Shown: one piece after another, positions 9,408 to 20,763 of the stretch
Numbering within the stretch: the stretch's first letter is position 1
Layout: each line of letters begins with the position of its first letter
Assembly (NCBI GenBank): GCA_947579605.1
Contig: OX388316.1
Location: forward strand, 10,667,290 to 10,731,289
Length of the DNA stretch: 64,000 bases
Reading direction: 5' to 3'
DNA from: Athripsodes cinereus
Taxonomy: Eukaryota > Arthropoda > Insecta > Trichoptera > Leptoceridae
Translations under genes and position numbers: made by a program
The notes under the pieces: generated by a model
Told to the model about the DNA's origin: nothing
The model's input: the letters and a program-made list of their open reading frames with translations, nothing else
Database searches by the model: none

Positions 9408-12400
9408 TTATTTTCTACCCTTAAGTAATTGCATAGCTAGTTGTTCAGCTTCACTTATTGATAATGCTTCTGATAATTCTTCAATCTTTGCATTCATTTT
9501 TTTCTTTTTGACACTTTTCTGTTCGACACCTTTAGACACCAACTTTCTTTTCTCAGGTCTGAAATAAAAATATGACAATCAATATAAAAATCATATTTTT
9601 AAAGTAATAGATTGTTAATAGTCTGGAAGACAAAACCTTTTTCATATCATGAAATTTGTGGTAGATAATTTAATTTCACTTCTACTACATTAATACTTTA
9701 TTTAGATGCTCTTTCACTATTATAACATAAATTTCCAGTAACGTGATGATGTTTATGATATGCAAAAGTTTAATTTCGGTTGTTTTTAAAACTACAATAG
9801 GTAATATTGAAATAATATGATCACTGACGACTTTCATATTTAACAACAATTCATAAGAAAACAGTTGAAGTGGTCATGGGCATGGCATGTTGCTAGACTT
9901 AAAGATCAAAGATGGACAAAAAGGGTAATAGAGTGGAGACTTTGTGAAGATAAAAGGAGTAGAGGAAGACCTCCAACACATTGGTAAGACGACATTAAAA
10001 AAATCGCTGGTGACTGGTTGCAGAAAGCTCAAGACAGAGAAGCCTGGAGAAATATGGGGGAGGCTTATGTTCAGCAGTGGACAGAGATAGCTGCATAATC
10101 AATCATAAGACAACAGCTATTATCTCTATAATTTCAAGTCATATGTGAGTGAAAAAATATAGCCTAATCTAAAATAATGATAGGCTTTAGAAATGTTCTA
10201 AATGTGGAAAGTTCTTATGACACATCCTGATCAACGAAATTTGAGGATAATATGTTATAAATACTTTAATGAGAATAAATCAAGGATTTACAATACCTGT
10301 GAATCTCTTCTTGACTAGAGGAATCAGACTGTTGATTATCATCTCCATCACTATTTTCACTTCTTTCTGATTCATTCTCATCAGAATGATCTTTTTTGCC
10401 ATAAACTTTATCAGGATCTGGTAACCACGACATATCTGGGCCATCAGATTCACTTTCAGAACCAAAATCATCCAACTGTTCTTCTTTAGCCTTTTTGAGT
10501 TTACGTTTTTCCTCTTTATGTTTCGCCTTTGTCTTCTCTCTGTATCTTGCTTTGTCAAATTTATCTTCTTCTTTTAAGACTAACTTTGCCTTTTCAATAT
10601 CAATACCACCTACATCTTCTTGTTCATATTCTTTGGCTAATTCTGATCTCAAATCTTTCTTTTCATCTAATAAAGCCTCTCCTTCCTCATCAAAAAGAAC
10701 CTTAGTATTGGCTTGAATTTTTTTATGTAATATCTTTTTAGCAACGGCTGCCTTAGTAAGTAATTTCTCTTTTTTAGGTTTCCTTTCTGGTACAACTATA
10801 TCTTCTGTCTTATTATCTTCCTCAATATCTCCTTCAACTTCATGATTTGTTCGTTTAACTATCAGAATATCATCATCATCTTCATCTTCTGAAAAGTGGA
10901 AATTTATATTATCTTTACTTTCCTGCTTTCTGTGTTTTTCTTTATTGGTTGATGACAATTCACTATCGCTATCATTTTCATCACTACATGAATCTTGATT
11001 TTCTATTTTTTGTAACCTTTTATGTTTGCCTTTTTTTTGTTTTTCAAGATTTCTCTGAATTTTTTGTAAAAATCTAATTCTAGGTGGTACAACTAGCCCT
11101 AGTGATTTAGCAAATAAATCTGTGTTGATTGCGTGAATATTAAATACTTTCTTATTTTTCATAAGAAAGACAGATTTAGCGTATGCAACAAAAGCTCTTT
11201 GTGCACTTTCTTTCAGATCAGGAAATTCAGCTAGTAGAGCTTCCATTTTTCTTTGTGGAGCCATTAATTTTGTTGGGTCTACGTGTATTTTCTTAATAGG
11301 AATCTTTTTTGTCTTCAACTCCTCCATCATGGCCTCTTCTTCACTGGGAAGTAACATTAGCAATCCTTCTCCTTTACCCTCCATTCCCCTAGCTGTTCTT
11401 CCTGCTCTATGTATGTATGTGTTCCCATCTTCTGGACAATCCATTTGTATGACCCAGTTGACCTGTGGAAAATCGAGTCCCCTAGAAGCTAAATCTGTTG
11501 CAAAAAGAACCACATTGGATTTCCTACAAAATTCTTTATATATTTGTTCCCTTTTCTCCTGGTGTAAGGTTCCATACAGAGCCAATAAGCTGATGCCAGG
11601 TCTGAGTTTACAGAATATTTCAAAAATATATTTAACTTCTTTGCAGCTTGCCATAAATACAATAGTTTTTTGTTTTAAGTGATTTTTAATGAAGGACCAT
11701 AATATTCCAACTTTTTCTTCTATTTCACATACAATATAGTTTTGTTGCAGTGTTACGGGTGTGCTTGTCTCAGACTGTTCATGTGGAGCAATATATTTGG
11801 GATTACTAAGACTCAGCCTAGCCAAATCACGCACCGATTTTGTTTGTGTAGCTGAGAACAACAGTGTTTGTCTTTCTTGAGGAAGATTTTCTATAATGGA
11901 GTTCATGGCTGATTCAAAACCTAAGTCCAAACATCTATCAGCCTCATCCAATACAAGTATCTGCATGTTGGCACAGTTGAAAAGGGCATTTTCATCCATG
12001 TGCTGCAACAACCTGCCTGGTGTACAAATCATTATGTTGCATTGATCCATTCTCCTTCTTTCAAAGTTAAGATTTTGTCCTCCAATAATTAGCCCTGCAG
12101 AGAAGTCATGATGTGCTCCGATCTTTTTTAGAGTTTCAAATATCTGGTAAGCTAACTCTCTTGTTGGTGAAATAATAAGTGCACCGACTCCATCTAATCT
12201 TGTCCACTTTTTACAGTATAACCTCTCTAAAATGGGGATGAGAAAGGCAAGAGTTTTTCCTGATCCTGTTTTAGCTGCACCAAGAATATCTTCTCCTCTT
12301 AATGCGGGTCCAATGGATTGTTTTTGAATTTCTGTCGGGACAAAATATTTGTTTTCCCTTAAACCCTTTTGAGTCCTGAATGAAAGTGGAAAACTTTTGA

Positions 12401-12676
12401 AACTTTTAATGTTATCATCAGATATCTGAAACATGATATGTTTGATGAATTAATTCACTGTAGCACAACCTAAATTATTCGCAAACAAGTGTATGTAAGA
12501 CCTTACAAAGAGAATACCAATTAAAAATCCAGTAATTTACTCACATTGGGGTACTCTTGCACGATTTTGGATATTTCCGCATCATCTTTGTCACTGACTC
12601 TCTGCCTGGGTTTAAAGCGAAAATGTTTTTGCTTCTTGTTAGATACATTTTCATTGGATTGAATTTCTTCTCCCAT
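9408..12676 (-). CDS. DDX10: DEAD-box RNA helicase DDX10/Dbp4, 3 exons
   Basis: ATP-dependent RNA helicase of the DDX10/Dbp4 family, which in yeast acts in the nucleolus on early 18S rRNA processing and U14 snoRNA release. Exons in transcript order: 12676-12545, 12425-10297, 9558-9408; 803 aa. Motifs in order: Q-motif region PTEIQKQSI, motif I AAKTGSGKT (about 94-102), PTRELA (about 131-136), DEAD (about 204-207), SAT (about 235-237), ATDLASRGLD (about 353-362), HRAGRTAR (about 383-390). The long C-terminal tail is highly charged, with acidic and Lys-rich blocks, and ends in a short helix before LLKGRK, as in the family. The start ATG at 12676 opens MGEEIQSNENVSNKKQKHFRF, which resembles family N-termini. 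Intron 2 holds an RTE fragment. The gene converges with CPOX. Confidence 0.95.
9868..10098 (+). mobile_element. RTE-type LINE 3' end (reverse-transcriptase C-terminus)
   Basis: The plus-strand frame reads WHVARLKDQRWTKRVIEW, then RGRPPTHW-stop-DDIKKIAG, then AWRNMGEAYVQQWTEIAA and a stop. This is the conserved tail of RTE/BovB-like reverse transcriptases common in Lepidoptera. One in-frame stop replaces a codon after HW. It is antisense within DDX10 intron 2. Confidence 0.8.
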
Positions 12677-12778
12677 GGTTGAAACTTTATTTTATTTCAT
12701 GTAAACTTATGCATGTACAATTGTACACACACACGTGCGACGGGAAACGTCAACATGACATTTGAGATTAGTCCCCAT

Positions 12779-12800
12779 TAGTGATGTGAAATAAAACCAT
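12779..12800 (+). repeat. Orphan hAT-like terminus
   Basis: TAGTGATGTGAAATAAA begins like the right end of the hAT-like element at 13318-13879 (TAGTGATGTG read inward). I found no partner end with a matching duplication, so it may be a remnant of an older copy. Confidence 0.25.
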
Positions 12801-13317
12801 CATTACTGTGAAACCGATATATACCCGTTATTACGTGTCCGTTTCTTTTTGCTTTCGGTATACCGAATTGATTATGCTCAAGGTTTTTCGGTAACATAGA
12901 CATATCGCTTGTTAACTTCAACAACCTCGTATCTAAAAAAGTACCATTTTGCAGGAGACATTAAAAACTCTATAACTTTTTCTACACAACAAATATTTAT
13001 TTTCTGTTAATGTGAACTTAAAGTTCAATTAAGGTTGCATCTAATTAATCGAATAATTTTATTAGTTTAATTCCTTAAAGCCTTTAAAAACATTGTTAAT
13101 TATGAATGAAAAATTGATCAAAATTAGATACGATATTGTTGAAATTAACCAGCGATATATTATTTATTATAAACATTGACCATTCACAAAAAATTTAAAT
13201 GTGTGAGTTAGATAGAAATAGAATATAATTTTTCAAAGTAATGTAAAAAGATTAATGAAACACTAAATGGATGGCATGAACATAGCTCAAGTTTCATGAG
13301 AATATGTCTAGTAAAAG

Positions 13318-13879
13318 TAGTGTTGTGGAATTCTCAAGAAATAATTTTTCGAGAAATTTACCGAGAAATTTCTCGGTAAATTTCTCGAAGTAGAGAATTC
13401 TCGGAGATTTTTTTTTTATTTTTTATTTAACAGTATAATAATAATAAATTCTTTATTCAATCAATCAATAACAATGTACAAATGTTGGGACAATTTATCA
13501 CCAATATGGCTACAATTACTTATGGAAATAAAAAAATGTTAGGTACCTACATAGAAAAAAGTGCTAATAACTGATGAAAAATCTTGATGTTTGACACCCC
13601 ACGTGCCCATATATAAGTAAAAAAAAATTGCAGGTACGTATATGGAAAAAAGTGTTAATAACCTCTGATTTGGGCCTTAATTAAGGTGGTGTTGCTTAAT
13701 CAGCCCCAGAAATCTTTGGATCAATCAGGTTGGCTGCGAAGTGTACTGGGCGAAAGGTCATAATACCACTAAGAAAAATCTTGAAGAAATTTCTCTTCCA
13801 TCAGAGGAGATAATATTCTCGGAGAAATTTCTCGTTCTCGAGAAATTTCTTTGGAGAATTTTCTCTTCTCACATCACTA
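13318..13879 (+). mobile_element. hAT-like non-autonomous element with 8-bp duplication
   Basis: Left end TAGTGTTGTGGAATTCTC, right end TAGTGATGTGAGAAG (read inward), flanked by AGTAAAAG at 13310-13317 and 13880-13887. Both subterminal regions contain many GAGAAATTTCTCG-type palindromes. The middle (about 13435-13770) is filled with LINE-like 3' sequence beginning ataataataaattctttatt. No transposase is visible. Strand is arbitrary. Confidence 0.8.
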
Positions 13880-14400
13880 AGTAAAAGTAATATAAACTAT
13901 GGACAGAAAATTGCTTTAAATGGGAAGAAATCCAGTTTCTTGGATTTACTTGCCCACTGATCTCCGGCTTGTACTGAGAAGTTACTAACTAACCACTGGT
14001 AAAGTTTACTGAATCTGTCGTTATTTCGGTAATACCGACCTTGGATGTGAACGGCACGGAAACAAATTGGAGCCGCTAATAGCATTTAATTGTGAAAATA
14101 CCATTTTGGAAATTCGTCGACGGGATTAGAAATTTTAATATACAATAAACGTTTCTAGGTACTAATATACCGATTTTAGTGGGTAGCTCTACAAATTCTG
14201 GGTACAAATATACCGATTTAGTGGGTAGTTCCCGTGAGTAAGTAGAAAAAACTGATCATCGTATCTTTAATTCTGCTTCCTCCAGACCTCCACATTCATG
14301 CAGTTGTTTTTCATATACCTACTCACACTGTATTCTGTATTTCTGTTATCCTTTTATTTAGCAAAACCATTATCTGCTGAATCTCTGAACTTGTAAAATA

Positions 14401-14658
14401 TTTTTTTTTTTTTTTAACATAACACATATAGACAATTCACACAGACCGAGCTAGTCCCAAATTAAGATATGAATCTTGTATTATGGGTACTAACATGGCG
14501 ATACACATATACAATGCACTAAACACATATACATGTAACACCCAGACCCAGGACAATCTGAAAAAGGTCATTCTTCATTTTGCCCTGGCCGGGAATCGAA
14601 CCCGGGACCTCGTGACTCAAAGGCAAGTGCGTTGACCTCCGCGCCACACCGGTCGTCT
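14401..14658 (-). mobile_element. SINE family B, full-length tRNA-derived element
   Basis: On the minus strand the head carries an A-box TGGCGCGGAGG (14636-14646) and a perfect B box GGTTCGATTCC (14592-14602) inside a T-arm-like CCGGG...CCCGG stem. A non-tRNA body follows, and the element ends in a poly-A run (T-run at 14401-14416). It is a SINE rather than a tRNA gene because the tRNA fold is incomplete and a body plus tail follow. Confidence 0.8.
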
Positions 14659-14749
14659 TAAAACATAAAATAGCAGATATTCAACATGATACATTTTCCT
14701 ACAAACATAGGTATATATAATGAGTTACAATCCATTGGATTGGTCTGCA

Positions 14750-15150
14750 AGGAGTTAGGACTTTCTTCTCCGTTCCTCCCTATTCTCAGTCAGTCTCTTC
14801 AACTCTACATATGAGCCACAGTTCATGTCCCTCTTCAGTTGGTCCATATAAGCGTGTCTCGGTAGGCCTCTGCCATTTGTGCCTTCGGTCCTACTCTCTG
14901 CGATTGCGATGAGCAGTCCTGGGTGCCTGATGTTGTGGCCAATCTAGTTAGCTCGTTGTTTGCTGATTCTTTTGAGGAGTTGCCTTTTTTCGCCGACCCT
15001 GGTTAACACTTCTTCGTTTTCGACCAATGAATCTTTAGCATGCGTTAATAGTTCCACATTTCAAAGGCCACTAACCGTCCGCTTTCACTCTTGCTGATGG
15101 TCCACGTCTCGCAACCATATAGCATAAAATGCTCCATAAACCCTATATAT
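14750..15150 (-). mobile_element. LINE reverse-transcriptase C-terminal fragment
   Basis: The minus strand gives NEEVLTRVGEKRQLLKRI, then IGHNIRHPGLL, RGLPRHAYMDQLKRDMN and ELKRLTENREERR, a recognised Jockey/RTE-type C-terminal pattern (GHLLRH ... GRGRPR..YMDQ ... DREEWR). It carries several stops. The SINE at 15314 follows closely. Confidence 0.75.
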
Positions 15151-15313
15151 GGAGCAAACATATGTATTTGTTGTTTAATTTACCCTGGAGTCCCGGTGAA
15201 TAATAATAGGTCTCCCACTCTTTTCAGTAAGTTTTCGAGTGTCCTCTTAAAGGCAGATATTTCTATAACATTACAGATAAAGACATTGTACAATTTCAAT
15301 TTTGAGTTCCTCA

Positions 15314-15470
15314 ATAGCCTGAAGGTAGCGTCATGGCTTCATGCACAAGAGGTGTGCGGTTCGATTCTAAGTGCAGGCGAACTCTGCATTCACGACACAA
15401 GCTTTTAGCTTTCTGTGAAAGATGTATGAGGCTCATTTGGGTTTAAATCAAAAACCCGCATACATCTTTT
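15314..15470 (+). mobile_element. SINE family A copy, plus orientation
   Basis: Contains the head agcctgaaggtagcgtcatg, the B box GGTTCGATTCT, the body cacgacacaagcttttagct, and a terminal hairpin TTTGGGTTTAAATCAAAAAC followed by CCGCATACATC. The hairpin stem is kept although its loop and flank differ from other copies. Confidence 0.75.
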
Positions 15471-16446
15471 AAAAAAAATCGGCAATGAAGGATGCCTTCC
15501 TTTCCAAATCTTTCATATAGTTTCTTATATTTACGGTTAACTGGCTACCCTACTGGAAAATGCGATGATGGTATGAATGAATGCATATTTTATTTTTATT
15601 AGGAGGTTAATAAATTTTGTCATTTCGTAATATGCTTTGCGGGGGTGCTTGAGAATTACTATTGGTGGCTCCAACTTATTTCTTATCCATTCGTTCCACA
15701 GGATTCGGTATGATATCTAGAACTCGGGCTCATTTACAAAAGTGAGGCGAAAAATGTAAGAAGTTTTGACAGAACTGTTGGCATAGGCGTGTGGTGTATC
15801 CCACATTTCTTGGGCTCTTTCTCATATTTTTACCTTAATATTGTTTAAACTCACTTTTAAATCTCCTTTGCTTCATGGTATCGAGTATAAATATATCTAT
15901 GAAGTCACTGTAGAAGTACTTAATATGTATTTTATTCTTATCAATGTAATTTTGATATTCAGTGTGGCCAACGATTCTCTACGTAAATAATATTCAAGTT
16001 AAGTGTTGTGTTATAGTCAACTGCGTAATCAAGAAAGACTCAGCTTTGATAATAATTACTAAGTATGAGAAAGTCATGAATGAAACAATGCAATGTAGCA
16101 AAAAATCATCAACAGTAAAATATTTTTATAAATGCATTTATAACAAAGGACTCAAAGAAGACACAAATGTATCTTTTTGAACTAGCACTCGCTTAAGACT
16201 GATTGATATGAAATTGTTTTGGTCGCAAAAATAGTTTTTTTTTATTATTCATCAGGCATTCCACCCAATATTGAGTGATTTTGCCAAAAATAGTTTGTAC
16301 ATACTAAAAAATTTCAGTTGTTTTGATTTAAATAAAACACATTAAGCTGCCTTTTAGATATATACCTAAATACTAATTGATTATAAAAATGGAGGCTTTA
16401 TTTAAATGTGTAAATATGAATCTTAAGTTTAAAGAATATTCAGAAT

Positions 16447-16452
16447 TTTATT
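16447..16452 (-). promoter_or_regulatory. Poly-A signal candidate for GAS8
   Basis: AATAAA on the minus strand begins 9 nt after the GAS8 stop codon, an unusually short distance. It supports a true gene end here. Confidence 0.5.
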
Positions 16453-16460
16453 TTTAAAAC

Positions 16461-18877
16461 TCAAAGTTTCACAGTAAAGTTCTTTTCATCAACTTTGCTA
16501 TTGAGTTCCAGCAGCTTCTGTTCCAATAGAGCACCCTTTAATGCAGCTCTTTGATGTAAATCTAAAATAGCTTTAGAAAATCTTGATCTTAACTCGTCTC
16601 TTTCTTGAACAACCTATAATCACAAAGAAAAAAATAATATAACTTTTATTACCTGTAGAGCAATATCATAAATTAATGATATAACATTTTGTCAAATTCC
16701 ATTAGTAGTAGTAGTAGGTAGTAGTTCTATGAGTCTAAACAATAAAAATATAAAATAATATGATGCATACGGATACCTTTTCATACTTTTGTTCTAGAAC
16801 ATCGTATTCCCATTTTATGGCCTCATATTGTTTCGATAGTGTGGCTAAAATTCTTGTTTTTCCCTAAAAAAAATTTCATTAGAAATAATTTAATTCTACT
16901 AAACACTCTTGTACAGTTTTTATTTCATATAGGTTACATAAATAACTACTTTTAACTCACAGCCAATGATTCCTTATCTCTTTGGTGATAATGTTCTCTC
17001 CTTTTCAATTCAGCAGCTTCTGCAAGAGCCACTTTCAATGGCTCAGCTAATTTCCTTCCTTCAGACAATGCATCTGTTGCGGTTTTCTCAGCTCTTTCTT
17101 TAGCTTTTTGAATTTCTTCAATTTGATTCTATAAATTCATAAATGAAAATTTTTACTCCTTTATTTTGTAATCATACCCAAAATAATCATTTGACAAAAA
17201 AATATTGTGGTTCGATATTGATAAAAATTGTAATGTTTTACCTTAAGGCTGCTTATAAGAGCAAGATTGTTCAGAGTAATATCGTTGTAATAATTTTTGA
17301 GATCTACAAAAGCTCTCTCGTGGGCCTTAACCAAATCATCTAACTGTTTATTCTTCCGTTCCTCTACTTCAACCAGTGCAGTTCTCTTGTCTAATGTCAT
17401 CTCATTAATTATTTTTTGAAGTCGTCGTTCACTTGCAGCTTCAATTTCCTTTAGTCTATCTTCAAACTCCACTCGTATCTTACTTAGCTCTTGTTGCTGA
17501 TCCTAAATACAGATGCACGCTTACAATTATTGTTTTTCATTTATGAGTAGTCAGTTAGTTGCCTATTAATTATAGAAAGAAGTTCATAACGAAATTAAGA
17601 TAGAGAATATTGAGAGAGACGTCTTTTGTCTTTCAAGGATATAGACGATTGACAATATTCATTATGGAATTCTACTACCTAAACACCGACACAGTGAATT
17701 GAATTCATAATCACAAGTACTTTTTAAAATATAGTGTGGAAACAAAACATGAACAATAATGTTTTATAATTATGTAGGTAATTAGTTCAACTTTATAACT
17801 CACCAATTTAACAAGTCTGACATGTTCTGTAGAAGCTCTCTCTGCTTCTACTAGTTTAGCTTTCAGTTCTCTACAGTCGGCTACGAGTCTCCTTCTTTGA
17901 GCTTCATGTGCAGCTTGTTCTGCCTTTATTGCTGCCTGACCTTCACCCCTCAATGATCCTCTCTCTACAGATTGCTCCCAAAGAAGTTGTTTGATATGTC
18001 TTTCATGTTCTCGGGAAGCATCTTCTATTTTCTCATTAATTTCATCCACCTCACATTCTTTAAGTCTACAAAATATCAATTTGATCATCTAATACAGTAA
18101 TTATTTGATGGTTCTGGAAATTTCTTTAATTTGTTGTAAATATGTATCTTTTTATTGCAAATACAGTAGTTATTTTTATTATCGATATTATTACTTATTG
18201 GAAACATAGGTAATCTTTGTAATGTCCAATGTGAATCAAAGTTACATATTCTTATAGAGAAAGTTTAGTTGCTTTTTGGAAATTCTAATACCTGACTTCA
18301 GCCTTAGATTCAACGTATTGACTCCGTGTTATTTCCCAAAATGTTCTTATTTTATCTCTTTCCAATTGATAATAATTACGTTCCTCTCTTTCTTTATCTA
18401 GTTCCTCTTTCACTCTTATAGTAAATTGTTCTAGCTTATCTCTAGTCATCTCCTTCATATCCACCCCATCGATTATGGTTGCTGGGGAAAAATGACAATC
18501 CTGATTTAAAAAATCTATGTTTTTTAAACAATAAAACAAAATATGTCCACATTGCTAATTAAAAACAAAATTATTTATGAACAGTTATTTAAGTTACATA
18601 CCTCCTTGTTTTGCTTTTTTAGGCGGCTGAAAAGTAAATAAAAGTATTGAGAAATTAATGAGCATATCCTGTTATGGAAATATCTATTTATATAAAAAGT
18701 TGCATGATACTGTTTACTGGAATATTGTGAGTAACTATCATCATAAAAATGATCAAATATGTGCAGCATATGAATTTTAGAAATAAAATTTCTAAAAAAT
18801 ATTGAGTACATTATTATTAAAATTAACTATATTGTAAAGGTTTATGGGATAAAATAATATTATTTAAAAATTACCAT
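16461..18877 (-). CDS. GAS8: GAS8/DRC4, dynein regulatory complex subunit, 8 exons
   Basis: Coiled-coil subunit of the nexin-dynein regulatory complex, which links outer doublets and governs motility in cilia and sperm flagella. Exons in order: 18877-18875 (ATG only), 18626-18602, 18481-18292, 18065-17804, 17502-17242, 17128-16961, 16863-16777, 16613-16461; every junction is GT-AG and the frame holds, 382 aa. The N-terminus [17 protein letters not shown] matches the basic start plus IVDG motif of the family. Diagnostic stretches: [19 protein letters not shown], then TFWEITR, and [18 protein letters not shown]. The rest is Glu/Lys/Arg-rich heptad sequence. The vertebrate protein is about 478 aa; this one stops about 95 residues early at NFTVKL, right before a poly-A signal. 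In an insect, expression in sperm and ciliated sensory neurons is expected. Confidence 0.93.
17580..17710. repeat. Dispersed fold-back-type repeat in GAS8 intron 4
   Basis: Contains gagaatattgagagagacg, gacgattgacaatattc and ctacctaaacaccgacacag followed by tgaattgaat. Diverged counterparts lie at 34106-34290 (attgagagagacgtcttt appears there inverted; ctacctatataccgactcag in direct orientation). It is likely a copy of the same short element family. Confidence 0.45.
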
Positions 18878-20257
18878 CTTTGTAACAGGTGGGTATACTT
18901 TGCTATTTTTTATGGCTGAATTCAATATTATTTACAAGCAGCTGTTTAAGTTAACTTTTTATGACAATGATTTATTTTACAGTAACTATGGAAACACTTC
19001 ACCCTAACCATTTTACTCTTCAAAGTGAACTTGTATCTCTGTACTATTTATTATGTGTACAGAGTTAATTGATCAAACAATCACAAAATATGAAAGTTTG
19101 TTTATATACCAAAAATTTAAGTTGTTGGTTTTCTGAAGTTTGAATTTCCCACCGATGCTAATAGTTCTATGACACCAATTTTTAAGGACTTCAAATAAAT
19201 TCAATATTTAAAAATTTCATATTAAGGTTAGTTGTGTTTAATTAAACCTCTATTTGGTAATAGGTATATTATGTCATAACCTAAATATTTTTATTCAACC
19301 AATGTCTTTAACCAAGTAATAAACATTCTACAAAAGTGTTTCATGTAGATGCACAGAAAGTAAATAATATTTATTTACCAATACGGAAAATAAAATTTTC
19401 TAGGATGAATTTTATGGATGTTTCGCATGTAAAAATGAATGTTGAAAAGCAGAGTTAAATCTCGCAAAAATAAGTTTCTTCAGAACATTTAGGATGTTAG
19501 AGAAATGGCTTTTTAAAGACAACTTTATGTGCAGTTAGTTCATTAAGTAGCATTCACATTATTTCACTTTGGATGATCATCCAGAGTGTCAGGGTCAAAC
19601 CTGTTCATCGAAAGTGAACACGTCTGTTCACATTTGTTCATCCTATGCTTTCACTGCCATGTCTACTTTCTCACTCATATTGTATGTAGTTTGACGTATT
19701 TTCGAATAAAAATAATTAAACAAATTCAAAAATGAAAAATAGCACTTAAAATAAATTAATATAGCTCTCGACTACATAATAATTTTGTACATGATTCTGA
19801 CATTCAATACAAATTCATAGAGAATGAAACAAATAATAAGATGAAACTTGTTTATGGTCGTTTCAGTGAAAGGACCTTTCATCAAAATTATGACGAGTGG
19901 TAATCTCTTTCCTCCGTCATCGCTAGTAATCAGTGGGGCGCAACTACCATTCAAGAATTTTTATATGGGGTTATCCGACTAGAATGAACAACATTACAAT
20001 ATCAAAAATTTAACGGAAACGGTGTAGCCAACTTAAGAAACCATGCGTCATACGCGTCATTTACTTTCATTCGTTTGTTCGATGTTTGCCGTTCTCTGAG
20101 AGCATATTTTTGTAAGTATTACGTAGTATTATATTCTCTTTGTTTGTAAGCAAATCGTTAAAACGGTTAAAACTCTGTTTATTCGTAAATTGAGTACACC
20201 TTTACCATTTATTTATTTGTAGACCAGTATATATCAAAGGAATAATATATATTTAAA
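18878..20257. other. Intergenic, no gene recognised
   Basis: AT-rich sequence between the GAS8 start and the THAP-like exon. It contains a stretch at 19561-19640 with ggatgatcatccagagtg and several gttca/tgaac motifs. A related stretch lies at 23390-23450, just upstream of SAP18. A 60-codon minus-strand frame at 19772-19954 is not recognised. Confidence 0.4.
20117..20142 (+). repeat. 26-bp exact direct repeat, copy 1
   Basis: The segment starting tattacgtagtattatatt recurs exactly at 23331-23356. The two copies bracket the THAP-like exon and the satellite array. Confidence 0.7.
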
Positions 20258-20340
20258 ATGGCTGGTGGAAGAAGATGTTTTATATGTAAAAAATATAGCG
20301 TAACTGACTTTTTTTCACGGTTCCCACTGGATGAAAATCG
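20258..20340 (+). CDS. Orphan first exon, THAP-like zinc-finger start (partial)
   Basis: ATG in a good context (TTAAAATGG) opens 27 codons plus 2 bases, ending at a strong donor (CG|GTAAGT). The peptide contains RRCFICKK and then DFFSRFPLDENR. The Cys-x2-Cys pair followed by F..FP.D..R is the pattern at the beginning of THAP-type C2CH zinc fingers, which bind DNA and often derive from P-element transposases. The expected rest of the domain (Trp, then Cys-x2-His) is not seen downstream. Instead there is a satellite array whose units each offer a splice acceptor. This may be a broken gene, a transposase remnant, or a real gene whose next exons I fail to recognise. Confidence 0.5.
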
Positions 20341-20439
20341 GTAAGTACTTTTTTTATCATTTCTTACTCATTCATACGTAAATCGTTTACTCCAAAATGT
20401 TTACTTCATAGTGCTGCCAAATAAAAACTTGTTTCAAAA

Positions 20440-20600
20440 TGTGTGGTGGACAAAAACTTTGATGATGATGATGGATGACTTCTTCTGCGCCGTTTAACAG
20501 CACTCAGGTCGTCTCAAGGGCGCCGGCAAACGGTAATGTCTTCAACCTGCTTCTGAATGTGGTCACTGGCTGATTCTCCCATAATGATGAAATGTTCTTA
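20440..20600 (-). mobile_element. CR1/Jockey-like LINE 3' UTR fragment
   Basis: The minus strand reads GGTTGAAGACATTACCG, CGGCGCCCTTGAGACGACC and GTTAAACGGCGCAG, matching 59590-59690 and 7700-7795. The end is next to a (GAT)n stretch at 20461-20475. Confidence 0.55.
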
Positions 20601-20763
20601 AGGCGTTTGTAATCAAAGAGTATCTAAATACTACTTTGTAATGTTAGACTTGCCTTGCTTGAGTAAAATTATATATTTCCAAGTCAATTGTCAATGTAAA
20701 AGGTGGAGGCTGTTTATTGTCTTATTTTTATTTATTTTATTTTTATTTTTCTTTCTTTTGTTG

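Noticed and set aside
14580..14658. tRNA gene
   Set aside because: The B box and T-arm are perfect, but the acceptor and anticodon stems do not fold properly, and a body plus poly-A tail follow, so it is a SINE head.
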